Assembly: GCF_032854445.1 (NCBI RefSeq)
Contig: NC_088300.1
Coordinates: 55,152,984 to 55,216,983 of the forward strand
Length of the DNA stretch: 64,000 bases
Source: Liolophura sinensis
Taxonomy: Eukaryota; Mollusca; Polyplacophora; Chitonida; Chitonidae
Direction of reading: 5' to 3'
A program made the translations under genes and the position numbers. Below are positions 12,634 through 22,851 of this stretch, one piece after another (position 1 is the first letter of the stretch; each line of letters starts with the position of its first letter). The notes under the pieces are model-generated. The model saw only the letters and a list, made by a program, of their open reading frames with translations, made no database searches and was not told the origin of the DNA.

Positions 12634-12718
12634 CAGGTATGTTGAAGTGTCGGGACAGCCACAGTTGATGGGACCATGTCCGTGACATGGATAGCGGCCC
12701 AACCAAGGCAGCATGGAC
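12634..12718 (-). CDS. ANKS1A: Candidate 85-nt alternative exon between exons 13 and 14
   Basis: A segment with acceptor catttctctcgcacag and donor CCTG|GTAACA. In phase 0, the phase left by exon 13, it is open and ends in phase 1, as needed by the 60-nt candidate downstream. All three frames are open, and the frame reading GRYPCHGHGPINCGCPDTST looks at least as protein-like, so the frame is uncertain. It may equally be conserved non-coding DNA or part of something else. Confidence 0.3.
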
Positions 12719-14560
12719 CTGTGCGAGAGAAATGTCATTATCTCACAGTCACAGTTAACCAGCTTGTAATGTTACACAACCAGCCGTTGTGTTACTCCAC
12801 ACACATTACAATCATTTATTCATAAACCAGATTTGTACATTCATTTTGATTGTTAATGCAAATAAACTGACAGTATGACTACCAACTGGTACTGCATTCA
12901 GCTACGCACCAAAGTCACACGCCTGACTAAAAGCATTACAATAAGAATTTGAGGTTACATGCAAGGAAAAAATAAAGGGAGCTGCCATATCAAGTCTAAT
13001 GGCTGCCTCCTCAATGCAGTTGGAAGCAATCTACAACACTGCAAGCATGTTACCAAGGGAGGTAACTCTCAAATGCACATACATCTCCTTGATTACCATT
13101 CAGATGTTGCCAAATTACTTGGTGGTTCGGGCTGTTTTGTGTCTTTGAAAAACTGCAATTATTCATTTCCTTTACTCATGTTGAAATAAAATTCTTATAT
13201 CCACTTCCTTATTCCAAATTTGACAACTAAGTGATAACAAGGAATATGCCAAAAAAATGTGATTAAAGCTAGTATTTATGGGACTTTCCTCTGATGCATT
13301 CAGCTCAAATGAACATTTTATATTTTGTACAGTTTTGGAGTACAAAAGGATTTATGGCTGCCCCATGCAGTGTTGTTTTAGATAAGTAACTTTGTATTGC
13401 TTTCTTGTTAAAAGATCTAGTTTTACGCAGAAAATCTGTCGTCCAAATTCAGATACATCTATAAATAAACCTTTGCATCTAGGAAAAATGACGAACTCTG
13501 ATACAGATATCTCGTGTTTTCATGGTGAGCATCTTGTCTTAGAATTGAACATAGATAAAAGTTGTTATAAGATATGAAATTAGTGGGTTAGTCACAAGCT
13601 CCATACACGATGCTTCTTAATATGTTTCACAAAGCACAAAAACAAATGGAAAACAAGTGAAGAGAAGGTGTTTCGTCCATGTTATTCTCCTCGCAGAGGG
13701 AGTGCCCTACGGATGATGTCAGCAATAGACTACCTGTGCAGGAGAGTATCTCGGTCATTTGTTTCTCAAAATACACAGAGTCTGTATTGGCCATGCTTAG
13801 TCGTCCACCATAGCTGTTTAAAATCGCTGAAATCTGACAAGGTAATAAGGTTGTATTATTAAAACAGGGTCAGGCTGCAGTAAATCATCACTCAGACAGA
13901 TAAGTCTTGTTATCAACAGGTAACACTGTACCCACAGAAGGTCAACTAACTAGAGATCTATCAATTAGGTTTGGGAGTAACTAGCATTTTAACTTGATAG
14001 TCACGCAGAATATCACTCCCAAGACCAACTGATAGTTTGCTATCATCAGCCAGTCACGGAAAGGAAGTAATATTATACGTATACAAGGGATGATAAAAAG
14101 AGACGGGTTAGTGGCGTCACACATGTCTCCCATAAGTAAGTATTATTATTTTACTCTTGTTCAGAGCAGAAATCAACTGGCAGTACATGTTAAAATACAC
14201 AGGCTATCAGTATAGAGATATAACTTACATGCTACATAAAACACAAGTATTAGTGTTGTCATTACAAAGCTGGAATATGTAAATGGCAAGTGATTTTCAC
14301 ACTGTAGACCTACACCTATATGTTTGAACTGATTTCGTGCCTTTGCAAATGCAGACATCAACTGTTTCCAAGTATTATAATTACTCTTCAAGGTATAAAG
14401 CCACAACTTAATCAAATTAATTACTTCAAAACCTTGATAAGAAATGATATAGCAGCTTGATATGCAAAGAATAAGGTTTGTTAAACTCATTACTTGAAAC
14501 ATAACTAATCTTATCTTGAAAACTGTATTCATATAAACTGACATGTCAAATGCAGTTTAC

Positions 14561-14835
14561 CTTGGCCCATTCCTCACTGTCATCAAAGTTTGCTTCCTCT
14601 ACAGGCTCAGTAGTCTCCCCTGATGCAGCACCCTCTGCAATCGCCTGATCGATGGCTTCCATAAATTTATCTGCATTGATCTCGTCTTCTCTCTCCATCA
14701 GGGGGTCAAAGGCCACAATGGCCGATGGAGCTGAGCGGCGTTTGAAGCGCGACTTTGGCCGGCGAATCACGACATTTTGATAGATTTGAGACACAACATT
14801 ACGAGATCCTCCTGGTTGAGAGCCCCTCAGTAGTC
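14561..14835 (-). CDS. ANKS1A: ANKS1 window exon 13: basic-acidic conserved block before SAM1
   Basis: A 275-nt exon (phase 1 in, 0 out). It encodes GLLRGSQPGGSRNVVSQIY, a basic run IRRPKSRFKRRSAPS, and an acidic helix-like part DKFMEAIDQAIAEGAASG, ending DDSEEWAK. The bipartite basic cluster could act in nuclear targeting, as reported for a short ANKS1B product, but that is inference. Acceptor catgttgtcag, donor AAG|GTAAAC. Confidence 0.85.
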
Positions 14836-17800
14836 CTGACAACATGAAGAGAGACAAATAAAAATTAACAGGAGATCACTCAGACATTAAGAAAAGCTTC
14901 TATTTAATAAACTGAAATGATGAAACCTGTTAGTCCTTTTGTCTTGATATCTCTCCAGTTGGAACACCAAAAAACATTCACATTTTTCAAAGTCACTATT
15001 ATCATGAACATGTGAGAGGTAATAATTTATACAGGTAAACTTTGAATGTACTTCCACAAGGTGTTAGCCAACACACACACACAGAGGTGGCAGCCTGGGT
15101 ATTGCCTTTATGTGTAAACAAACAGTACTGGATAAAAGCACAGAATGAAGATATCACCTAGAATTGGCCACATCTGTCAGACTAGCCCATCACCAGGCCA
15201 CCATGACATATACCACCAGGTTTGTATATACACAGCCAGAGTCCAGCTCACACCAGACATTAACACAGGGCCTGTTTTACCACAGCCAGCTTTCTCTGCT
15301 GACAAACAGTCCAGCAGCAGATATTCGACTTAACAAATTGTTTTGCCTGCTGCGCCACTTAGGAGAACATGTGATTTGGAGAGGAGTGGTGGAGGCAGCT
15401 GTAGGTATGCCACAAACAGAGTAGGTTTACATCAAAGTGCTGTCATGTTCTGGGCAGACCACAGGCTGGAGGAGACATTACCCATAGTTCAAGACAGACA
15501 ACTCCCATTACCTGGCGATCAACACTACACCTACCAGGAGGAGGGGGGGAGTAAAAAAAAACTTCTGATTTGTTAATGAATGTGTCATATTGAAACAAGT
15601 CACAGAAATCTAATTTCATATTTCATATACTTTGTCCATTCCTAAATAATTCCAGGTCCCATGTACATATGTATGCATTGCACCACACATGGAACAGAAT
15701 CACTGAAAGCTTCTTTCTAGTTACATGGATTGAGCACCTCACACTGGACAGAAGCATACATTTCCTAATATATGACTTGACTTTCTAAAGTAACATCAAG
15801 GAATCAACATTGCATGTTAAGGATAATTTTACCTGGGGATCAAAAATAAAACCGAACAGATGTCTTATATACCAAGGACATCTGTTCTAAACAACATATG
15901 ATAAAACTATATCTTGTATACATATTGTACTGGGGCCTAATTCACAAAGAGATTTCAGGCTTTATAGTTCAGACTTTAATACAGTACCAGACTTATAGTG
16001 TAGCATCAGGTTTTCTTAAAAAGCATAAAGCACATTTACATTCAGAAAGTATTAATATCCTGTGTTAAACACTGATTATCAGGTGACATTTTTGGATCAC
16101 ATCTTCATTACCCTTTTTATCATTCATTATTATACTCATCTGCCTCAGAGAAGCTGAACTTGTATTAAATGAACATAAATACATCACAAGTAAGAGACTC
16201 CAAACCCATGAGCACAACTCTCACTTACATGTTCAAGGTTACATTCATAGTATATTCACAACCATTGGTACATGCCTCCTACAAGCAGATGTGCCAGTTT
16301 GTCCAGTAACAGAACTCCTTATAGTACAGGAATATGTGTGTGCTGGATGCAAGATCTCAGATAAAGGGCTAAGGTCTAACAGATGTACACAGACAAGATT
16401 GCTCTCCTAGGTCTGCCCCCACCTGGACACTAGACTGGCACACAGTCTAAGGAAACCCTCAGTTAGACCCAACAACTCACAGCTGCGATTAGACAACCGT
16501 ATCTCCTAACATTACATGGTTAGTCCTACGCTCTAAGACCTTACAGTACATTATTTCTGCGGAATACTTGATCAGTATGAACAGATACAGGTATAGAGAG
16601 TTTATAGAGCTTGTAGATAGCTGGTGGATGAGTGGACAAACCATGCCCACACCATTCCAATAACATTCTTAACATACAAAGAATAGTGAGCAGGTAAACA
16701 TGATTAATACAGGCCTCGAGGATTCAATGAGCATGCAGGTGATTCTTAAATGAGAGGGCAAATAAGGTACATACACATAATATTGCAGAAGCTCACAACA
16801 TTCATCACATTCATCAGAGTCTGCACAAAATATCAAACAGACAAATGTGATCAGGTAAGGTTACCTGAAATATTGATACAACATGTGATACCTGATCATG
16901 ATTAATAAACTGTAATTACCCATACCCCTAATGACATCCAAGTATTCAGTGCACCTTATTAAATCAATACACCAGACGAGGACATATCGCATAAAGGAAA
17001 TCATAGTTTCTAAAGCCTCTATCAGTATGTTACGGAGAACTATGAAATGCTAAATCAATGCCAAATTCATAATTCAATTTTCCTTCCACTTATTTCTACG
17101 TTGAATTCAGCACGACAGTTTTTACATGACCACCTGAACTCTCCCAAAAGACAACTGGCCCTTGATAAATGAAGATGGGGGTTCAACCCTGTTACTGCTG
17201 GGGTGGCTGCAAATTTTATATACCGAGAGGTTTTCAGGTACCTGGTGAAGTTTACTGCCTTCAAAACATTTATTTCATAGTTTTAATACACTCAAATTAT
17301 TATACACATATTTCCTTAAATGCTATTTAGTGATTACTTTTCAAACTTGCTAGTATAAATATAATATTCTATTAAAAAAAATATGTTTCAGTGCATCAAA
17401 TGTGACTAAATTAACTCCAAGTATGCAGAAATGGTATGCCCTTATTAGCCTGAAAAACCAGGCTAAGCATATCTTGTATGTAATGATATGGAAGTACCAA
17501 TGTGAATAAAACTTCACATATCAATTGATATTTACAGCTAATTTCTTAGTTATACCCCTATCAGTTTTGTAAACTACAAGATCTTACCTAATTAGTCTAC
17601 TTAAAGAGGATAATGACAGTGTTATAGTGGGGAGTGGATGACCATCTGGAGCCCAATGTCAGTCAACAGTGAATTACCAGGGCATGAATGTCTGACCAGG
17701 ATGGGTGTGTGGGGATTATGGTGTTGTCACCCTCAGCTGATGACAGATGGGCCTTCACACAGGCAGGCATCTCACACTTCCCACAGCAGCTGTAATACCT

Positions 17801-17968
17801 CTGTGTCAAGTCAGTGACCAACACTTTGTCTGGTGGACAGCACTTCACACCACAACATCCCTGTTACTGTCAACACCACAACAGTACTTGTCAGAATCTA
17901 AGATATAACTATCATGTTTACATTCCAAAATTAGCCCTGGTTGTAGAGATAAGTCAGGAATTCACAGT

Positions 17969-18178
17969 GAGGTCCTACTTTTTGACAAAGGTTCCACTTG
18001 CAGATATATGTCCTACTTTCTGAAATAAATGTTCCACTTGCAGATATTGGTCCTACGTTTTGACAAAGGTTCCACTTGCAGATATTGGTCCTACTTTTTG
18101 ACAAAGGTTCCACTTGCAGATATTGGTCCTACTTGCTGATATGCACCGTAGGTCCTACTGGCTGATATGGGTTCTACT
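17969..18178 (+). repeat. 38-bp tandem repeat
   Basis: About five units of 'ggtcctactttttgacaaag' plus 'gttccacttgcagatatt', decaying at both ends. Confidence 0.85.
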
Positions 18179-18942
18179 TATCAAAATCATTCATTTATTC
18201 CTTCCACAGTCATTATTCTAGATATATATTTCATGCCAGATATAATGCATAAATATGTGTAAACCTTACTTATCTAATCAAGAAATCATTTACTTACACA
18301 ATCAGGACACTAATTTTACATTCAGTCTCTCTTCTTGAACCCTCTGTTCACTTCACAAATAAGGCATGGTCAGTGGTTGTAATGACACTTGTATCTTCTC
18401 AAAAGAAGGTGAGAGCAGCCAGGGTATTATATACAAGTATTAGTTTTTACTGTCCACTTTCTGTACACCGCTCATCTGTCACCAGCCAGTAACCAGAGCC
18501 CTGTAGATTTCAATGACACCATATCCTTAGCTGAAGCTGGACTTGCCAAGATGGAAATCACTTGACACACTTGTACCAGACACACCCCCATTCCCTCCAC
18601 CTCAACCAGTAATTACTCTCCAATTACACCCCTGACTGGATAACAGTGTTCATGTCACAATTATCAACATCCCCATGGGGTGGTGACCCCTATCCATGTA
18701 CTTATCTCACAACACTGAAATCCTAATCCTGTACCATAATGAGGGTACATTTAAGTCATTAATAACATACTGATCTGTGTAAAGATGTTACTAGCATATC
18801 TATGAAACAGATGAATTTACATGAACGAAACATCAACATCAGAAAAGACGACACTTGTGATTACCTACAACACACTGACTACTATTCAATCAGAAAAAAC
18901 ATCATTTAATGGAACATGTTGAAATGGTATTAAAACATAACC

Positions 18943-18985
18943 ATTCATTAAGTTTATAAAACATGAAAATAAATGAAGAGGTGTC
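18943..18985. repeat. Local repeat flanking SINE tail and hAT element (copy 1 of 3)
   Basis: A ~30-bp sequence ending 'taaaacatgaaaataaatga' recurs, diverged, at 19108-19137 and, beyond the hAT element, at 22885-22915 (common core aacatgaaactgaatga). The last two copies flank the transposon only because it inserted between them. Confidence 0.5.
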
Positions 18986-19014
18986 GTAATCAGTCATTCA
19001 TTCAATACAATCGG

Positions 19015-19109
19015 CTCATGTTTTCAACTTGATCTCGTCACGACAAGGCTGAGATATTGCTGATGTGGCATAAAGCCATAATCATTAATTGATTCATTGA
19101 TTCATTGAT
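19015..19109 (+). mobile_element. SINE/LINE 3' tail fragment with (GATTCATT)n end
   Basis: The segment reads through 'ctcgtcacgacaaggctgag' and 'atattgctgatgtggcataa' and ends in repeated gattcatt. This resembles the 3' tail of retroposons common in molluscs (a 'gatattgccgatgtgacgttaa' type end followed by a short tandem repeat). It lies just upstream of the hAT insertion point. Confidence 0.5.
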
Positions 19110-19131
19110 TTAATAAAACATGAAACTGAAT

Positions 19132-19139
19132 GAAGAGGC
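19132..19139. repeat. hAT target-site duplication, left copy
   Basis: GAAGAGGC directly abuts the left end of the hAT element and recurs exactly at 22844-22851. An 8-bp duplication is the expected hAT signature. Confidence 0.85.
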
Positions 19140-19801
19140 TGGGGCTATTCTAGGTCCAAAGTTTGGGCACCCTTGGGCCGAGCGTAGCGAGGCGTTGCCT
19201 ATTAGCCGGGGGTCTGGTGGCCGCAGGCCCCCAGCCGCTAGATTTTTTCGACGCCCAGAAATGCATTCTAGGCCATATTAAGCACTTTGATAGATGTTAT
19301 GAAAAGCACTCTCAGGTATTTTAAACATCTTAAAATATTAGTTAATACTATCCACACATTTATATTTTACATCTATATATATATGTTTTAATAATATAAC
19401 GATATACGTCTCTGTTGTAGGCCTACGAACTGGGACTGACCCTGAGTTTTAGATGTGACATACATACATGTGACAAATAATGAAACAGTGCATTTTGTCG
19501 CAGACCCTCGGGTTTTAATTTATAACACGTACCATCACATATATGTCAGCAGGTTTGTTGTTGTAAATAAACAAGTGCATGCACAATGTACCTTGACTTT
19601 CACCCAAGCACTGCTTTGAGTTCATTTACTTGCTCATTATAGTAAACATTTTATTTCTTATGTATTGACTTGATAACTATCAGTATGTCAGACATGCACA
19701 TAATAGATACATTCAGAACCATAATGTGCAAAAAGTCTCAAACAAATTGTGTATTAACTCACCAAGTTCATCTTTTCAAATGAAAATTAGCACATTATGA
19801 T

Positions 19802-22387
19802 TCAGCAAGGCAGGATCCTACGATCTTTCACTGAAGCCCATTTCTCCGCTATTCTTTTCACGTATGATTCTGAAAGGCTGTCAGGGCCATTCAGGTTTAT
19901 TCTCATGAAACGATCCAAGCTTGTTTGGTTGAGTGAGGCTCTCAGTGAGCTGCAAATGAGGTTCATGGCAGAAAAACCTCTTTCTACGTTTGCTGTGGAA
20001 GGCGGGATTAGTAGTGCCAATTCAAACAATTTCATACAGTGCTTTGTGGTAGTTAAGCTCCCAGAAGCACACATTTGCTGAAAAACTGAGGCAGATTCCA
20101 CGGGATGACTGTCAATGTAGTCACTGGTGTCCATCTTTTTGATTTTCTTTTCTCGGACCATCTTAGCAACTTCTGTCCTGAAATCGTAGCAACAAGTTTC
20201 GTAAGCCTGATCAAATTCTTGTAGAAAATCTGACCTCTCTCCAACTGCTTCCTGCCTATTAATTAAAGGATAGGAAGTGTTTGTTTCACCCCCGTGAGTA
20301 TCCAACTGTGTGTCACCATAAAACTCAATGAGAGCATCCAAGTGAGCAAGCCTGTCACTAACTTGAGGCTTGAGTGAAGGATTAAACACATCAAAATGTT
20401 TTAACACAGGGTTGTTGATTGATATGGCATCCTCCAATTCTTGTAGAAGACTGTGCAAAAATGGTCTTGCTACAGTTTGTTTGAATTGTTCCACAGTTTC
20501 TGTAACAGACTGATCGTGATCAAGAAAGCTGTCTTCTCGTCTGAGGCGTCTCCCCATCTCTGCTCTTGTCTTGTTCTTTTCCACAAATTTTCTTGCTTGT
20601 GAAAAGTATTTGCCTAGATCCAAATTTGCAGAAAGCTCTGAAATAGCTAATTTCAGTTTTTGAAATCTTGCCGGAATAGATGTGAAATCCAGGTTCTTTC
20701 TCTGAAGAAACTTAGAGAACTGATTTACGGCGATCAGCAGGTCGGCGAGTAAAACTGCCATCAAGCACACTTCAATAAGCTGATCTCTACAGCCCTTTAC
20801 TTCAGGTTCGCCTCGATTAGCGAACAGAGTGTCAAGAGAATCCAGCAAACAGTCCCAGCGTGACAATATCCTCACACATGCTTCTCCGTGACTCAGCCAC
20901 CGTGTTGTGCAAGCCTTCAAAATCTTAACAGGCGTGAGGCCTTCAACAGCCTGTGCTTCTTCAAAAACGGCGAACTTGATAGTTGAGTGTTTGAAAAGTT
21001 TCCAAACTGTGAGCAATACTTTGTCCAGCTGCTGAAGTAATGGGAATTTCTTCATTATGTGTACGAATACTAAAGCCAGTTTGTGATTTCTGCAATTCTG
21101 GTATATTGCGTGAGGGGATATGTGCCTAATTCTTCTCTGAAGTCCGTTTTTTTCACCAGACATTGTGTTTGTTCCATCAAACCCAGTAAATCGAATTTCT
21201 TTCGGTTCAAGTCCTTTCTGTTTTAAAACGCCCATCACCTCAGTGAAAAGCGACCCAGCTGTTTTATCAGCCTTAATTTGAACAATTGATAAATATTCTT
21301 CACTAACCTTGTGTGTTATTCTGTCCACGTACCTGATGAAGATGGTGAGTTGTTCTCGATCTTTTTCATCTGTGCTTTCGTCTGCTAAGATGGTAAAGCC
21401 AGAGCAACAGGCCAGCTTATCGAGAAGATCTGTCTCTAAACAACAGTTTATCGCACACAGAAATTCCTCAACGCTTGTAGATGACAAGTATGTGGCGTTT
21501 TTAGCACTAGATTGGCAATGCCATCGTAAGTCTTCCTCTCCCAAATTTGCAATAAAATTCACAAATTCTTGAAAGTTCTGTTTTACTGCCCACTTTTTCT
21601 TAGCAATGAAGTATGTTGATTTTATCAATTTTTCGACTACTCTCTGATTTCGGGCTTGTCCTGTTTGTTTTTGTTTTGCCAAAGAACTCGTTATCTGCTG
21701 TGTTATATTTCCCTTGGAAACCATGGCTTGTATAGCTCTTTTCTGAGTAATGGCATTCTGGTGTTTACTGCCACGGCTGTGATTTTCTAAAACCCTTTTT
21801 GGATGGCCTTCTAGTTTAACTGCTTTATTTTTCCATGTCTCGTCACCTGTTACAGCATATTCCTCACATAATTTGCACTTCCAACCTTGTTGGTCATGAC
21901 TGTAATAAAGCCAAGAAAACATTTTTTCCCACTGGGCCCGTGATTGACCGTCCCTGTTTGTTCGTCCGTCAAATCTTTTGCCCTCCGTTGTGCTATAGTC
22001 TAAAGGCTCGGTTTGTTCTGGTGTTGAAGGCCTATCGCTGTCGACATTTTCCTGTATATTTTCCAAGTTTTCTTGGGTGTGAAGTTTAGAAGTGCTTGGT
22101 GTTTCGCTGGTGCTTGCCGACGCCGGTTCGGGGCTAGGGGATATCAGCACGCCCGACTCCGGCACCTCTGGCTCTGCAGCACTTCCCTCACTATCGATGC
22201 CGTCACGTGTTTCATTTGCTTCTGAAATCCTTGCCTTTTTTCGACCACTACCGCCAAAAAAATCTGTTATTTTTTGTGGATTTTTCAGGTCCTCTGTGCT
22301 GTTTAATCGGCCGGATCTATACGTTGACGCTTTTTTGTTATGGCTAACTCTAGTCGTCTTTGGACGCGGCATTTTGGCATCAATCAA
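19802..22387 (-). CDS. hAT transposase (ZNF862/KIAA1586-like), 861 aa
   Basis: An uninterrupted 861-residue transposase. Residues 1-150 are basic then Ser/Pro/Glu-rich, with a PQKITDFF motif at 37-44. A BED/TTF-type zinc finger follows: WKCKLC (C171, C174) and HSRGSKH (H203, H209). The RNase-H-like core shows FTILADESTD (D336) and FTGFDGTNTMSG (D404), then a long helical insertion including HKLAL and TRWLSHGEA. The C-terminal hAT dimerisation part contains IPPSTANVERGFSAM with the probable catalytic E802. Such enzymes cut and paste the element in the nucleus. The long array of vertebrate proteins domesticated from this type includes ZNF862. A second Met at residue 6 is an alternative start. 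No broken residues are visible; activity is inferred, not shown. Confidence 0.93.
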   Translation of the reverse strand: MIDAKMPRPKTTRVSHNKKASTYRSGRLNSTEDLKNPQKITDFFGGSGRKKARISEANETRDGIDSEGSAAEPEVPESGVLISPSPEPASASTSETPSTSKLHTQENLENIQENVDSDRPSTPEQTEPLDYSTTEGKRFDGRTNRDGQSRAQWEKMFSWLYYSHDQQGWKCKLCEEYAVTGDETWKNKAVKLEGHPKRVLENHSRGSKHQNAITQKRAIQAMVSKGNITQQITSSLAKQKQTGQARNQRVVEKLIKSTYFIAKKKWAVKQNFQEFVNFIANLGEEDLRWHCQSSAKNATYLSSTSVEEFLCAINCCLETDLLDKLACCSGFTILADESTDEKDREQLTIFIRYVDRITHKVSEEYLSIVQIKADKTAGSLFTEVMGVLKQKGLEPKEIRFTGFDGTNTMSGEKNGLQRRIRHISPHAIYQNCRNHKLALVFVHIMKKFPLLQQLDKVLLTVWKLFKHSTIKFAVFEEAQAVEGLTPVKILKACTTRWLSHGEACVRILSRWDCLLDSLDTLFANRGEPEVKGCRDQLIEVCLMAVLLADLLIAVNQFSKFLQRKNLDFTSIPARFQKLKLAISELSANLDLGKYFSQARKFVEKNKTRAEMGRRLRREDSFLDHDQSVTETVEQFKQTVARPFLHSLLQELEDAISINNPVLKHFDVFNPSLKPQVSDRLAHLDALIEFYGDTQLDTHGGETNTSYPLINRQEAVGERSDFLQEFDQAYETCCYDFRTEVAKMVREKKIKKMDTSDYIDSHPVESASVFQQMCASGSLTTTKHCMKLFELALLIPPSTANVERGFSAMNLICSSLRASLNQTSLDRFMRINLNGPDSLSESYVKRIAEKWASVKDRRILPC

Positions 22388-22772
22388 CCGGTACGTCTCG
22401 CTATCACCTCGCCTGCCATTTCTTGCCTAGTGCACGATTTCGGGGTCACCGCGCACGTTCAGTTGCATTGGCTTTGTATGCGCGATGTCCTTCAACCTGT
22501 CTGAGGTCACTGTCTTGCACGTGTGACCTGATTATCCTAACATTTATTGGGAGAAGAGTTCCACTCTCCGCGCAGATTCAAACAGCATGTGACAATGCAT
22601 ATTCTGTATCCTCTTTGCAGAGATTTAAACAATACATCACGCTAGCTACCGATTGTGATTGTAATGGCCTATTTAAGGGTGTTTTGATGTCGTTTTGTTT
22701 CCTACTGTTTAGACCGATCCATACAAGCAGTGAAGTTCATTTTTCCGCGAATATTGTTTTTCTTTGTCACTC

Positions 22773-22803
22773 GTTTGGGCGCCCAAACTGGCGACGCCCA
22801 AAC
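22773..22803. repeat. hAT subterminal GTTTGGGC cluster with 16-bp palindrome
   Basis: GTTTGGGCGCCCAAAC at 22773-22788 is a perfect palindrome made of two GTTTGGGC halves; another half (GCCCAAAC) is at 22796-22803. The left end has one copy at 19161-19168. Short repeated subterminal motifs are typical transposase-binding sites in hAT elements; the binding role here is inferred. Confidence 0.6.
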
Positions 22804-22843
22804 CCGTTATATCGGGTTCAAAATCGGCCTAGATCAGCTCTAG

Positions 22844-22851
22844 GAAGAGGC
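22844..22851. repeat. hAT target-site duplication, right copy
   Basis: GAAGAGGC, identical to 19132-19139, abuts the right end of the hAT element. Perfect identity suggests the insertion is not old. Confidence 0.85.

Larger units (their letters stand above)
11137..14560 (-). other. 3.4-kb intron between exons 13 and 14
   Basis: Holds the two exon-like segments 12634-12718 and 11516-11575. No transposon or array is evident; the rest is AT-rich unique-looking sequence. A possible 8-nt microexon CACTGGAG at 11212-11219 would restore phase before exon 14, but this is very speculative. Confidence 0.6.
19140..22843 (-). mobile_element. Full-length hAT DNA transposon, apparently intact
   Basis: About 3.7 kb bounded by imperfect inverted termini: the left end starts TGGGGCTATTCTAGG and the right end, read inward, CTAGAGCTGATCTAGG (about 11 of 15 aligned positions match). 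An exact 8-bp duplication GAAGAGGC flanks it, the target-site length of hAT elements. It holds one intron-less 861-codon transposase. Subterminal copies of GTTTGGGC occur at both ends. The element is CpG-rich compared with the depleted flanks, suggesting a young insertion. It sits in the 25-kb ANKS1 intron in the same orientation as the gene. Confidence 0.88.
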
